Of a stretch of DNA of 64,000 bases, positions 1 through 11,094 are shown one piece after another. Both the position numbers and the translations under genes were made by a program. Within the stretch, counting starts at the first letter, position 1; the number at the start of each line of letters is the position of its first letter. This DNA is from Acarospora socialis (taxonomy: Eukaryota > Ascomycota > Lecanoromycetes > Acarosporales > Acarosporaceae): positions 2,542,001-2,606,000 of the forward strand of contig JAMYGW020000001.1 in the NCBI GenBank assembly GCA_025617375.2, read 5' to 3'. The notes beneath the pieces were generated by a model. That model was not told where the DNA came from. It saw nothing but the letters and a program-made list of their open reading frames with translations, and did not search any database.

Positions 1-564
1 AGATCATTCTAGGGCCGAGTCTCTCGAGCAAGTACGAATACATCACAGTACGGCTCTTTGAATCGGACTGCATATGTCGTATCAATTTCCGACTTAAATA
101 CAAAGCTTATGTTCTACGTTCCAGAGTCTTTTGAACGAACAGGAGGACCCGTTGAGACGTATGTTTTCTCTCGGAAAAACTTTTGAGATTCTGATTCATG
201 ACATACACATTACAATTGATTAGAGCAGTTAAAAAAAAGCAATTGCACGCTGGATCCAAACCACATTCAATTAAGAGACTGACGCGAGCGCCATGTCTGC
301 TTCGAGAAATCCGCCATGATCGTTCATGATAATTTATTGACAGAGTGATTGGCTACCGGGATATTTGATTTGGAAATGCTTCGAGACAATTAGCCTTCAG
401 TTACGCAGACGCTGCTGGCTCCATACTTCTTCATTGAAGAGGTCAACTCCCTGTTGGGTTTCACCAGTCGAGTTGGCTTTCAAGCGGCCTGTGCAGCGTG
501 TTCAACCCCGCGCTAATGAGGACTGGCGCATGCCGTCCCATATCTTGATCTAGCCTTGATGTGA
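1..564. other. left-edge stretch without a recognised gene
   Basis: I see no coding region here. The only open frame (365 to 553, plus) is 62 codons, resembles no family and does not begin with a usual ATG. The stretch probably holds the 3' flank of the minus-strand gene that ends at 565. Confidence 0.5.
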
Positions 565-1899
565 CTACGGTTGCTCCATCCCAGCAGTGTTATCCTTCAT
601 CTCAGCTTTGAGACCCTTGTACCGAGACTTTTCTCCCTGACTCGAAGGTGGAAGTACGCGGATGGATGCGAATTCAAGCTCCGGTGTCGGACCCGCTACG
701 ACTCCCATCCTCTTAGGCCCACGTACCTTATCCGCGAACAACACTCGTTTGACCGGCATGGTCGGAGTACTCCGTTCGAAACTCTTCCTCAAGGCTGTAG
801 GCTGATGCTTCGTCACAGCGGAAGGCTGCGGGGAAACCTTACTGGGCAAGGACATTGTGAGTTTGAGTCTAGGACCAGCGCTCACGGTCGCAGATGCTGC
901 AACAGAGTGAGACTCGTTTGGTAGTTGCTGATCTTCGATCTCTGACCACTCGCCGGCAAGATCTGGGTTTAGACCCATTTCTCTCAGGCAAATTTGCGCA
1001 TCAGCGAGATCCTTTCTTGTGATCGTGTGGTAGTCCTCCTCCACGGTGATATACTTGTAAAGGTGGTCATCGAAGGTTTTGCCAAACTCTGAACGCGTAT
1101 TGGCGTCAAAAACATGATTTTGGTCGCTCAGCAACAGGCGCAATTGCTCTGTATGCATCGTCTGGATACTTGCATCTTCGCTGCGCACTCGGCTTCCACG
1201 GAGCCAGAATTGCCTGAGAATTTTGTTTCGTTCCACGGAAGTCAGTCGCAACCGCTGGTAAACCGTACGCACAGCTAGGTTCGTGGACAACGCGTCAAAG
1301 ATACTCAGTTGAAGCGGAATTGGGAGAGTCATGAAATCTGGTGCAGCCTAAGTTTTGGTAAGCTGGAACATGATCAACCGTTCATTGTTCTGCATATACA
1401 AGCCTACCTTTGAGCGCGCTTTGACGCCCGTTTCTTCTGCTTTCTCATCTTTTTCTTCCTCTACATCATCGCTCATCTCCAGCTCCTCAAACAACCATTC
1501 CTCGTTCTGATATCCCTCGGCTTTTTGCAATTGCTGCGTTATGCCCACAGAAACTTGATCCTGGAACCCCCCTTTCCCTTCCCATCTGTCAGTGGCATTA
1601 TACGGAACATCCAGAATTCCATGAGCGTGATTTCGCCATAGCGATTGGGTTGATACCGCTTCACGACTTGGAATGAGAATATCGCTGCCGCTGCTCCTGG
1701 TCTGGTGCTTCGAATGTTTTGCAACCTCGGGGTATTTGAGTGTTGGAAACTTCGCCGGAGGTAGTGCTGGATTGAAATCTACGTAGTCAATACGAAAGGC
1801 CGGGCGGGTGGAGCGTGGAGCGTATGTTGGATCAAGGCGAGTAGGAAGTTCCGGCTCGTATCGCTCAGGTCTCTTAATCTTCTTTCTGAGCTCCATCAT
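565..1899 (-). CDS. uncharacterised protein, 424 aa, two exons
   Basis: I do not recognise this protein. Two open frames join across a 60-nt intron at 1348 to 1407. The donor is GTAGGC and the acceptor TTAG, and the splice falls between codons, so residues ...ARSK continue as AAPDFMTL without a break. The start is the ATG-ATG pair at 1899. The N-terminal half is basic and Pro-rich. An acidic stretch (DDVEEEKDEK) lies just before the splice. The second exon has a helical, charged middle and a Ser/Pro-rich basic tail. No signal peptide or membrane segment is visible. It is transcribed in the same direction as the phosphatase upstream. Coding status rests on the clean splice and the length; function is unknown. 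Confidence 0.72.
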
Positions 1900-2388
1900 A
1901 CTTGTTTGCCATGTAACGTCTGATCGCCCTGATGGCTTTTGAACACAACCACTGACAAGACTGTGGGGCGAAGAGAAAGGATTCTCTTACGTTGTAAGTT
2001 ATCTAACGCGAAATTCGGGGTATGGAATGGTATGTGAGTGATAGATGAGGTTTTGTGATTCGTAAGATGATCATTCTTAACAGCTCTATTAGTGTCTAGA
2101 TTCACTGGAGCGTCAATGAATGATCTCAACTGCAGCTTACTCGTAGAAGCTATTGGACGCAGAGGTGAGGACGGAAAACACTGAAATAAGAATCATTGAT
2201 TTCACCACTTATGCCGTAGGCGCCAGAGTGAAGCAATAACAACCACCTAGCGCCATCATATGCACTTTTCCAGCAAGCAGTGTCAACGCCAACTCGCGAG
2301 CTATTGTTGGGTTCGGTATCTTGATATCGAAGGCAAGCATCCTTCCCAACAGGCCTTCAACGCCGTCCGTAGGATGGAATGGGCCACG
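1900..2388. other. intergenic, between two minus-strand genes
   Basis: This is 489 bp between the phosphatase stop and the start of the 424-aa gene. A minus-strand open frame at 1896 to 2129 begins with TTG, not ATG, so I do not use it as an upstream exon. I see no RNA gene. Confidence 0.45.
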
Positions 2389-3426
2389 CTAGAGTGATGG
2401 TCCGTCTTGAAATGGCGGAGAGTCTCCCCGCTCTTCGAACCTCTCATCATCAAAATGGCCTGAAGTGTTGCCCATCTCGACATCTGTGCTGTAAGCTTCA
2501 TCTAGATTCCGCTTTCCCCGTTTCGCCAACGCCGAACCAGAGCCATGGTGGTGGTCGCTGCTCTCGAGCGGGTCGGTGGACACCAGACCTGAGTGAGCAA
2601 CATCCCTCTTAGCTTGGACCATGCCGGCATACGTCTGTAAGAGTGCTTTTAACGATTCGTCGAAAGCAACACAGAAGCGCTGGGCTTGGATAACTTGGAT
2701 TGTTGTTATAAAGTCCATGTTGTACATGGTGATCAAGTACGCTGCCACTACCGCAGCTGAGCGCTCGTTGCCAGACTCGCAGAACACCAGGACTTTTCCG
2801 GTAGATTTATCGGCGCTAGCATGTGCACAGCGGTCACCGCCCGTCGAATGAGTACTGCCTTTCAGAACGTTATACTTATGTTGCATGTGACTGTTGATCT
2901 CTTGAATTGCACGAGGGAAAGCAGCGATGAGCTCTTGGTTCCCAGCAACATCGACGGCAGCGGAGTGTAGCTCGAGATCGCCTGCAAGCTTGCCGACATT
3001 GAGGAGCTTCGCTTGCGCAGACATGGTGTTGCGTACTGCCAGGAGCATCGTAATACCTTCTCGTTTGAGGAATTGTTTATCTCTCGCCGCTGTCATAGGA
3101 CCCAGAAAGAGGAAAGGCAGAATCTTCTGGGCCATCCTGCGCTGTTCGTATTCCCAGTCTAGCATGTTGTTGAGTGCCATAAAGTCCCCATACGTCACAG
3201 TCTTGAGGAACTCGGCATTGGCAAGGTCACTAGGCTCGTAATCATGTGCCGCAGATGGACCGCTGGTTGAGTTCGGGATCCCATGGTGGTCTACCCGAGG
3301 TGGGGGAACGACAATACGAGGGGGCGAAGGCACACGGAAGCTCCAAGCATGAGATGGTAGATGCGGAGTGGTTGCGTCGTCCAACGCTGACCTTGACCCA
3401 GAGCAAAGCTGAACAGCTGGAGCCAT
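2389..3426 (-). CDS. dual-specificity protein phosphatase-like protein (STYX-like), 345 aa
   Basis: This is a single-exon gene with an ATG at 3426. The Cys-phosphatase signature CX5R is present as C216-ESGNE-R222, followed by the SAAVVAAYL helix usual in dual-specificity phosphatases. The residue before the catalytic Cys is Phe (VFC) rather than the His of the HCxxGxxR consensus. The N-terminal 60 residues are Pro-rich and probably disordered. A central block around residues 100 to 115 (ILPFLFLGPM) matches the start of the DSP fold. The C-terminal 50 residues are polar and acidic. By family it should bind or dephosphorylate phospho-Ser/Thr/Tyr proteins, but the altered pocket could mean low activity or a binding-only role. 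It is probably cytosolic or nuclear. Confidence 0.8.
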   Translation of the reverse strand: MAPAVQLCSGSRSALDDATTPHLPSHAWSFRVPSPPRIVVPPPRVDHHGIPNSTSGPSAAHDYEPSDLANAEFLKTVTYGDFMALNNMLDWEYEQRRMAQKILPFLFLGPMTAARDKQFLKREGITMLLAVRNTMSAQAKLLNVGKLAGDLELHSAAVDVAGNQELIAAFPRAIQEINSHMQHKYNVLKGSTHSTGGDRCAHASADKSTGKVLVFCESGNERSAAVVAAYLITMYNMDFITTIQVIQAQRFCVAFDESLKALLQTYAGMVQAKRDVAHSGLVSTDPLESSDHHHGSGSALAKRGKRNLDEAYSTDVEMGNTSGHFDDERFEERGDSPPFQDGPSL

Positions 3427-4471
3427 TATTGGTGATGACGCTCCGAGTGGTCAGGCCGTCGAATAACTGAATCGATGTAGTAGTGACTCAGTCTAGAATA
3501 AGAAGGGATTATGATATGTATAGAGTAGCAGATGAGGAACGGATATCAAATCGTAAGTTCTGCTGTGCTTAGCATGATCCAATCATAACACGTCTCGCTT
3601 TGGCTTCAGCCTGCTGTCGGTGAAGAGCTAGAGTCTGACTAATCCCCGCAGGTGAATTGCTTCCAGTATGACATTAAGATGTCTGGGGAGAGAGTGAAAG
3701 TTAGATTCGGAGTTATGGCTCTCAGAAAAGCCTGAGGTGGAGGGTGGCAGTCTCCATTGAGGTTGTTGAAAGACAACAAAAGCAGCTTTCAGAACGTTGC
3801 AGAAAGTAATGACAGCTTCGACGTTGGTTTATTGATATTCGACACAATGACTTTGGCCTCACATAACCTGTGCACAATGGACATTTCCACTAAGAGAAAC
3901 GACCGGGACCCTTCAACGTTTGGAGGTTGATTTTGGGTTGATTACATATGTATTCAGTGGACGCCTCAAGCGGGTTCCTGCTGTACGAACGCCAAGGTAC
4001 AGAGCCTCGTTGTTATTATTATTATTATTCCTTTTTACCTACCTCCGGCCTTCGTACTATTTACGTATTACCACCCAAACCAACGCTCAATGGAAAACCG
4101 CTGGTCCCTCCATTTGGCACCAACACGCAACTTACTTACAGGACAGTGGTCGAGCTGCTGTAAGGACAAATCTCGGTGGACATCAAGCCGAATCTACAAG
4201 GTCATACATACATCCTGAAGTGCAGCTATGTGGGTAGCAGGTCGTGAAACATATGCAGGAGGAACACCAAGCAACGTCCAGATGCTACCTACCTTCTATC
4301 ACCCCGCATTCGCATTTCTCGTGATCTGATCAGCAGATGGATTATGGGGTCTTTGATTCCTCACTGTCTCTACCCCGCGTTGGTTATTAAACTGCTTCTT
4401 GGTTGAGCTGTCTGATTGACACTCCTCTCTTTCGAGTCTTGTTTGCTCCATCGCTCGAAACATCAGAGACG
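3427..4471. other. divergent intergenic region with an ATT repeat
   Basis: This is about 1 kb between the phosphatase (minus) and the GH125 gene (plus), so it should hold both promoters. A short trinucleotide ATT/TTA run lies near 4013 to 4029. Two overlapping plus-strand frames at 3920 to 4237 show no protein-like features. Confidence 0.45.
4013..4029. repeat. ATT trinucleotide microsatellite
   Basis: Five to six tandem ATT units are visible in the intergenic region upstream of the GH125 gene. Confidence 0.8.
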
Positions 4472-6261
4472 ATGTTCAAGCTCCTTTCCCTGTTGACCTG
4501 TCTGGGCGCTGCGATCGTAGCTAGCGGTCAAGGCTGCCCTGACTACTCGGACTACTCGAAAGAGTACCATCCTCCTTTCTCAGCGGGACGCTACAATCTT
4601 TCCTTCCAGCGCCCGAGTGAGGCATGTCGGACTTTCACTTCTCAAGTAGTAGAGGACACCATTACGCGGCTCGAATCGACGATCGCCGACCCCGACCTCT
4701 TCCGCCTGTTCCAGAACAGCTACCCCAACACATTGGACACTGCTATCAAGTGGAAAGGTTACGCCACGGGTTCAGATGAGGAGCTGACTTTTGTCATCAC
4801 TGGAGACATGTAGTTCCAAAGACAGGACAGCTTCCCAGCAGTAATGGTTACTAACGCTCCCGACAGTAACGCCATGTGGCTACGAGACTCGGCGAATCAA
4901 ATGCAGTCATATCTACCTCTCCTGCAGGCGTCAACGTCCAACAACTCCATCGCCTCACTATATCGCGGTGTCATCAATCTTCAATCACGGTACCTCCTCA
5001 CATCACCCTACTGCAATTCTTTCCAGCCACCCGTCGAATCCGGCATCGCTCCAGCCGAGAACTCCGCCGCGCGCAACGACAAGGTCGTCCCAGCCTATAA
5101 CAATCAATTCGTTTTCGAGTGCAAATACGAGCTTGACTCCCTAGCCGCCTTCCTGGAAGTCTCCTCAAACTACTATAGCGGTACGCAGGATGTCGGCTTC
5201 TTTGGCAAATACCACTGGGTCGACGCCATCAAAGCGGTGATGAATGTTGCCGAAGCCATGATGACTCCGACGTACGCCCCCGACGGTCGCGTCAACACCA
5301 GCCCATACACGTTCACTCGGCTCACGACCCGCGCCTCCGAAACACTCGAAAACAACGGCCTCGGTAATCCGGTGCAAGCCAACACGGGCCTCATCCGCTC
5401 CGCCTTCCGGCCTTCCGATGACGCAACCATCTTCCAACTGTTAATCCCCGCCAACATGATGTTTGCCCACTACCTGAATACCACCGCGCAGATCGTCTAC
5501 TCTCTCGGCACCCAACCCGCCCTCGCGCAAGACATGGCCCGTCTCTCCGCGCAACTCCGCGATGCCATTTCTAAACACGGCATCGTCAACGACCCCGTCC
5601 ACGGCAGCCTCTACGCCTACGAGGTTGATGGCTACGGCTCCCGCACCCTCATGGACGATGCCAATATTCCCAGCCTGTTGTCGGCCCCGTTCTTCGCCTA
5701 CCTCGACGCTCACGACCCCGTCTACCAATCCACGCGGGCCTTCATCCTCAGCGCCGATGACCCGTATTTCATGCGCGGACCCGTCATCAATGCCGTCGGC
5801 GGCCCGCACAATGGACCGGGTTATGCATGGCCGATGGCGAGCATTGTTCGGATCTTGACGTCAGATGAGGACGCCGAGATTACGAGTACGTTAAGGGAAA
5901 TTGTCAGCAGTACGGCTGGGTTGGGTCAGTTTCTTTTCCGCCGTGTCTCCTGTTCTTGAATCCGTACATTTGTGGGACATACGGCTGATGGGTGATATGC
6001 AGGGCTTATTCACGAGAGTATCAACTCGTTCGATCAGTCGGATTGGACGAGGCAGTGGTAAGTTCTACCCTTGCCCCAATACATTTCTTTCATTCCTTCT
6101 TGATTCCAGCAAAAGAATAAAGAGAATCCTTTGCAAACGAAACGCGGCTGAAATAGTTGGTGGGTCCAAACAGGTTCTCCTGGGCGAACGGTCTGTTCGG
6201 ACAGATGATTCTCGACCTCGAGAGGCGGAAACCGGGGATCTTGAAGCAGAGTTTCCAGTGA
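4472..6261 (+). CDS. mug157: secreted GH125 exo-alpha-1,6-mannosidase (Mug157/DUF1237 family), 512 aa
   Basis: This is a GH125 family protein, expected to remove terminal alpha-1,6-mannose from fungal mannans or N-glycans. The model has four exons with introns at 4810-4866, 5925-6002 and 6058-6173, and the exons sum to 513 codons. I chose the ATG at 4472 because it opens a signal peptide ([19 protein letters not shown]); an ATG 23 codons upstream would bury it. Splicing restores the family block [12 protein letters not shown] across intron 1, and GLIHESIN and [12 protein letters not shown] across introns 2 and 3. Glycosylation sequons fit a secreted enzyme. Family assignment is firm; the substrate is inferred from the family. 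Confidence 0.92.
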
Positions 6262-6270
6262 CGGTTATGA

Positions 6271-6290
6271 TGGATGGATGGATGGATGGA
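6271..6290. repeat. TGGA tetranucleotide repeat
   Basis: Five tandem TGGA units lie directly after the stop codon of the GH125 gene, in its presumed 3' UTR. Confidence 0.85.
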
Positions 6291-6511
6291 TGAAGGAGTG
6301 GATCAATCAATGTCAGACGACAAAGCTACCGTAGTAAGGTAAAGTCGCCTTCGTATACATAAGCATAGAACCACATAGTACGACATCAACCACATCTCCT
6401 AATATCATTCTCTAAGTCCGTCCCAAAATCCCTGTAAATAATCTTAAATAATCCATATCCTCACCCTAAACTCCCCATCCCATCTCTTCCAAACCACATC
6501 ATCACCCCCAC

Positions 6512-7207
6512 TTAACCCCCTTCCCCACTGGCCCTTCCATGCCCACTCCCACTCCCACTCCCACTACCGTCACTCACACCCCCAGCACTCCCAGTCCCAA
6601 CACTCCCACCCTCCTCCCCCTCTCCCACACCCTCATCCCCGCTCCCACCCTCACCCAAAGCACCACCAATCCACCCCTCCCACTCCCCCACCCACCTCCG
6701 ACACAAGTCCCCAACCCTCCTCTCCAACCCCTCCGTCCTCTCCTCGAGCCTTTCTACTTTCTTCTCCAATCCCAACCCCCTCTTGCCACTTGCTCCCGCA
6801 TTCGTTCTCCCCTCATCCCCTCGACTGTACCAGTCTCTGTTCCACTCCCCCTTCCACATCCCGTTCTCCTCAGTCGGATACCCACACCCATCTCCCCTCC
6901 CGTCCCCACGCCCCTCTGCATCTCCGTCTCCATTGACACCAACATAGGCGTCGGCACCCCCCTCGCAAACCATCTTGCCCCCTACCCGCTTCCCATCCCC
7001 GTTCTCGCCGTTACGTCCGCCCCCCACCTCACCCTCGGCATGCACCTCGCCCTCGCCCCCGCCCCCTGTTTCGGCTTCAACCTCAATTTGCACCTCGCCC
7101 TCGGCCGCAGCGAGTCGTTCTGTCAAGCGATCGACTTCTTCGGCTTTGAGCCAGAGGGCTTGGCGCAGAGAGAGGTTCTCGGCGCGGAGGAGGTGGAGGA
7201 GCGTCAT
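6512..7207 (-). CDS. possible coiled-coil, Gly/Glu-rich protein (5' end uncertain)
   Basis: This ATG-started frame of 231 residues lies in a strongly strand-skewed region. Its N-terminus has a regular leucine pattern (MTLLHLLRAENLSL, then EEVDRLTERLAA) suited to a coiled coil. A second heptad-like block (LEKKVERLEERTEGLERRV) lies near residues 145 to 170. Between and after them are Gly, Glu and Asp-rich low-complexity stretches. The frame stays open upstream for 90 more codons, to a TAA at about 7475-7477, without an ATG, so an upstream exon may carry the true start. The opposite strand is also open over the same span (6539 to 7216) and is Pro/Thr-rich, as expected from base skew. I favour the minus frame because of its heptads. 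No function can be given. Confidence 0.45.
   Translation of the reverse strand: MTLLHLLRAENLSLRQALWLKAEEVDRLTERLAAAEGEVQIEVEAETGGGGEGEVHAEGEVGGGRNGENGDGKRVGGKMVCEGGADAYVGVNGDGDAEGRGDGRGDGCGYPTEENGMWKGEWNRDWYSRGDEGRTNAGASGKRGLGLEKKVERLEERTEGLERRVGDLCRRWVGEWEGWIGGALGEGGSGDEGVGEGEEGGSVGTGSAGGVSDGSGSGSGSGHGRASGEGG
6542..6566. repeat. CCCACT hexanucleotide repeat
   Basis: About four tandem copies of CCCACT on the plus strand. On the minus strand they encode the Gly-Ser run near the C-terminus of the coiled-coil ORF. Confidence 0.75.
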
Positions 7208-8598
7208 TTCCTGTGAGGTCGGCGATGCTGGTTGTTGGTGGTGATTGGGTTGGGTTGGGTTGGTTTGAGGGTCGAGAGGGTGGTGCGGGGGGTTGGGTGT
7301 GGAGAGAAGAGAGAAGGGCAGTGGGGGGTGTGGTGTTGGTGGGTTGTCGGAGACGTGTGCGGTGGGAGCGGCGGTGGGTGGGTGAGTGAGCGAGCGGGCA
7401 GTGATGAGGGCTGTGTGAATCGAGTAACGGGTGATGATCTCGTGCGCCGTTGACTGACGGTGTGTTGATCGGTCTTAAGATTTGCGGAACGGCGCGGTGC
7501 GGCCTTTGCTTTGTTTTGCTATCCTAGCTTGTTCGTGGCTTGTTCCTGCCTCCCCTTCCGTCTTTCCTTCTCTTCTGGTAGGGGCCCGTACTGGGGCTGA
7601 GGATAGTGTATTGATGTCGGTCGTTCCGTTGGTTACGGTGAGGGCCAAGCCGATTGAAAGGTAAAGTTCTCGTCTCGATAGCGTCTTGCACTCATTGCAC
7701 TCTTAGCCCTTCCTTCCGCAATCAACCCATATAAACTTCCGTATGCTGCTGAACGGTACATGTAATCTGTCTACCAAGACGATTTATTCGCGCCCAACGA
7801 CCCTTATATACCCTCCTCCTCCCCCAACCCTCCGCGGGACTTTTAATCGTACGTGTGAGTTTTTCTCTTTCCTTCTTCTTGCCATCTTGACGGGGCTTAG
7901 TTGGTACCTGGGAAGTGCGTTTTACCGGAAATGGAGTTGGGCGTGACTGTGGATGGCCAAAATAGGTTTAGTGTGGTGCAGTGGAGATGGGGAGCGGGGT
8001 TATGTGTGTTTCGATGGGGACTGGGCTGGTTGAGGGGTGAAGGATATAAGGTGGTATGGGTTGCGAGGAGAAGTTTTACGGGGCGATGTTTAGGATGGTG
8101 TAAGGCGTCCTGGACAGTACCTGACCTACCTAGGTAGCTGCCTTGAATTCGGTAACATGAAGTGTACACAGCATTACCGCTAGAACTTAGATAAGTATGT
8201 CTGCAGACATCTTGATCTATGTGCCTGAAATGCTCTTGATAGATCTGCCACATATACAGCCCAGCGCCTGCTTTTCCAATCCTGCCCAATGCTACCCTAA
8301 TGCCTTACGCCTCGCCTTCGTAAAGTACATTTTCTCTTGGGAAACGCCAAAGCAAGGCCGTGCTCCGGGAAAGGAAACACCGGGTATAATGCTTTTGAGA
8401 TGAAATATGTGGATGATAGAAGTACAAGCGTTGGATTGTAGGGATACATGGGTTTTCGACGCTGGGAGGATGTTGTACAGAACGCACAAGACGCTAATAT
8501 ATTACTTGCAAAATATACATAAACGAAGAGGGTTCTTTATGTGGAGACTGTGATATTGCGATGCAGGGTCATCTCAAAACGTCCGCATGCTCGAAGGA
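7208..8598. other. intergenic, 1.4 kb, with GGGTT repeats
   Basis: A short run of TGGGT units lies near 7246-7262, followed by GT-rich and then CT-rich DNA. A CCTACCTAGGTAG palindrome-like word lies near 8126. Small open frames here (7482, 7743, 7901, 8197) show no recognisable protein features. The region downstream of 8100 is probably the 3' flank of the Kre6 gene. Confidence 0.4.
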
Positions 8599-11094
8599 TT
8601 AGCAGTTGCTGTTGAGCTCGTGCTTTGGCCATCCGTAGCCCGTTTGATCCCAGCTCTATTGGTGGTCAGTCTTGTCTTGACAAATACGCAACTGGGAGGT
8701 CCTTACAGTGAGGTTGTTGTTATTGTAAGCCTTGGGGTGTTTCTTGATATACTCTGTCGTCTCATAGCCGGGAGGATCACACGTAACGGAGTACTCTCCT
8801 GCCTTTTGATACCATCGCACGTAGTCCACACGCATTGTGGTCGGGAACTTGGAAACCAGATTAGACCAGTCGATCTCCGTCCACGCTTGACTGAAACCGA
8901 GATTGAGAACAATGCTCATCGGCTCCTCCGAGATGATGCGGCTGTCGACGTTGCCGTTAGGACTAACCGCGTCACCAGTCAGCCGGTACGACATGTCATC
9001 TCCGACAAACCAAGCGATTTGACTGCGTTGGCCTGTACCAGGAGCGTATTCCATAGCATACTTCTGGTATTGCCAGCCGTCAAACCATCCCTTGTTAAGC
9101 GTCGTCTGTCCCGAGATGGCTTGCTGAAAGGGTCCACCACAGTAGGTATTCATCTGAGTCCTGTTATGATTGGGAATCTCAAGGAAGTCATAATTCGGAC
9201 GATACCAGATATCGAATGGTGCAACTTGATACGACTGAGTGATTAAAGGTAGCTTGTTATGTGGATCGACCGAACCTTCTAGGACATCAATCTCGGGAGC
9301 ACCTCGACCTTTACCCGGAGTGGGATGATCTTCGCCCGGACATACGCAAGATGGAAGTCTTTGGCCCGGCAACCCTGACAAACCATCCGTGGACGACTGA
9401 TTAGGAGTGATACCGGCATCGCAAGAATCGTATGTATATGGCCAGACTCCCTCTGTCGAAGCTTGATATCCCGGTCGTCCTAGATTACCCATCGTCCACG
9501 CACCAGGCCATAAGCCAGGCGTCCCGGCCGGACCAGGAAGGGATATAGATACTTCAAGCGCTCCTCCCTTGAAGCAGATCTGATTCCAGCTATTGAGCAT
9601 CCCGGACCGATACTGTAAGTTGTGGTTGTCAAATTTGTCAAGTTGCAGAACAAGCGTGCCATCGGAAGTCGTAACTGCATCTGGATCATACCATTCCAGG
9701 TCATGAGTTGCTCCATACCAAAGGTCCTGTGCTGTCCAGAAAGGGTCGTCGCCAGGGTAGAAAGTCCGGTTGTGTCCATTGAATTCGTCGCTAAACACCA
9801 GGTGAAGGTCATCTCCGTCGACGCCTCGCCTCCGCATAGCCGATTGCGGCGTTGTAGGATCGATCAAGCCAGTTCTGACTTTTGAGAGTAGAGGATACTT
9901 TACGTTGTTGACATGAGCCCAAGCTTCGCCATTATGTGTTCCAGTATCTGAAGGTTTTTCTGAGCCTGAACCGACCGACACGATCCCGTTGAAACAGAGG
10001 ACTGGTAGGACGACGAATATTCCCATTAACCCTAGTGCCATTAAGAACAAGCCTATGAGCGAGCATATCTGGTCCCTAGCCAAGTAGTCTATGGCTTTTG
10101 GCTTCAATTTCTTATCGTCCTCGGGATAGGGCATGTGCAAGTCATCGTCCGGTTCCTTCTCGTCGAGATACATTGGGAACCTGTAGCCTTTTTCGGCGGC
10201 TTTGGGAAGATTTCTTAGATCATCCAATGATGGCGGTAACGGCTTCTTCTCGGGGGACCCAGTCCTCGGGAGAGCTTTAGATTGAATTTCAGGTGTGCGT
10301 TTTCCGCCCAAAGACACTTCCAACGGCAGTTTGGTGGCTCCAGGTGTTGGAGATTTCTGATATCGAAGTGGCTGTGAGGGGAATGTTGTTGAGTGTGGAG
10401 CCTTGACAACGTGGTACGGGTATCTGGAATAATCGGGACCAAAGTCAATCATCAGTAATGAAGCCCGTCGATGTGGCTCAGGTGGACGTTGTTGGCGTCG
10501 TATGTCTCCGACCCCTACCGGCTTCTTTCCAGCTAGTCGTGGTGGCGGTGGCGGCGGTATCGGCGGGCGTTGTCGTGGCGGTATCGGCGGTGGTGTCGGT
10601 GGGCGTTTAGGCGGTGGTTCAGGCGACGGTGTCGACGGGCCTTTGGGGGCCCCAACTGTGGGAGAGACGCCATGGGAGCTTTCACTTGTGGACGATGTGG
10701 GCGATGCTGTTCTAGAACTAGGTTGGTCGTCGCTACTGCTACTACCAGCGGAATCATCTCTGCTATCAAGTGAGGCAGGTGCTGAGGGAACGTTCAGAGA
10801 GAGTGGCAGTGCCGGAGTATAAGAGGACTGGAAGAAGGGCTGCAGGAACAAAGGGTCCAGTTGAAGTATGTCTACACCTTCGCTCAGCTTCGAGGTGCGT
10901 TCTCGTGGATATGGTAGGTCTGTCGAGTCGATCTCTTTGAGAGATCGTCTAATCTCGGAGGCACGAAGTGCAGCGGCAGCGACTTCTGCGGCAAGACTTG
11001 AGGTTGAACGTCCGAATTGTTGAGAGTAGGTCTCCTCTAGGAATGGAGTGTTTCTCCGCGATGCCACAGAAGCGGTAGGCCTCGGAAGCGCCAT
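8599..11094 (-). CDS. kre6: Kre6/Skn1-type beta-1,6-glucan synthesis protein (GH16 fold), 814 aa
   Basis: This is a type II membrane protein of the KRE6/SKN1 family, required for cell-wall beta-1,6-glucan; it acts in the ER/Golgi or at the cell surface. I start at the ATG at 11094, because the longer open frame begins at a TTG. Residues 1-340 form a long cytosolic tail with a polyproline tract around 158-186. One membrane segment lies near 343-370. The GH16-like lumenal domain follows from about 430, with the ExDxxE-type motif EIDVLE at 601-606. A 51-nt intron at 8656-8706 restores the conserved C-terminus ending in WPKHELNSNC; without it the protein ends in an unrelated tail. The proline-rich tail is longer than in yeast, from memory of the family. 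Confidence 0.93.

Noticed and set aside
1896-2129. Minus-strand 77-codon frame just upstream of the first gene, as a 5' exon
   Set aside because: It begins with TTG, the join to the ATG-ATG start needs no splice, and its composition is not protein-like.
7246-7262. GGGTT units as telomere-like sequence
   Set aside because: The unit is not TTAGGG and only three copies occur, so it is a simple repeat.
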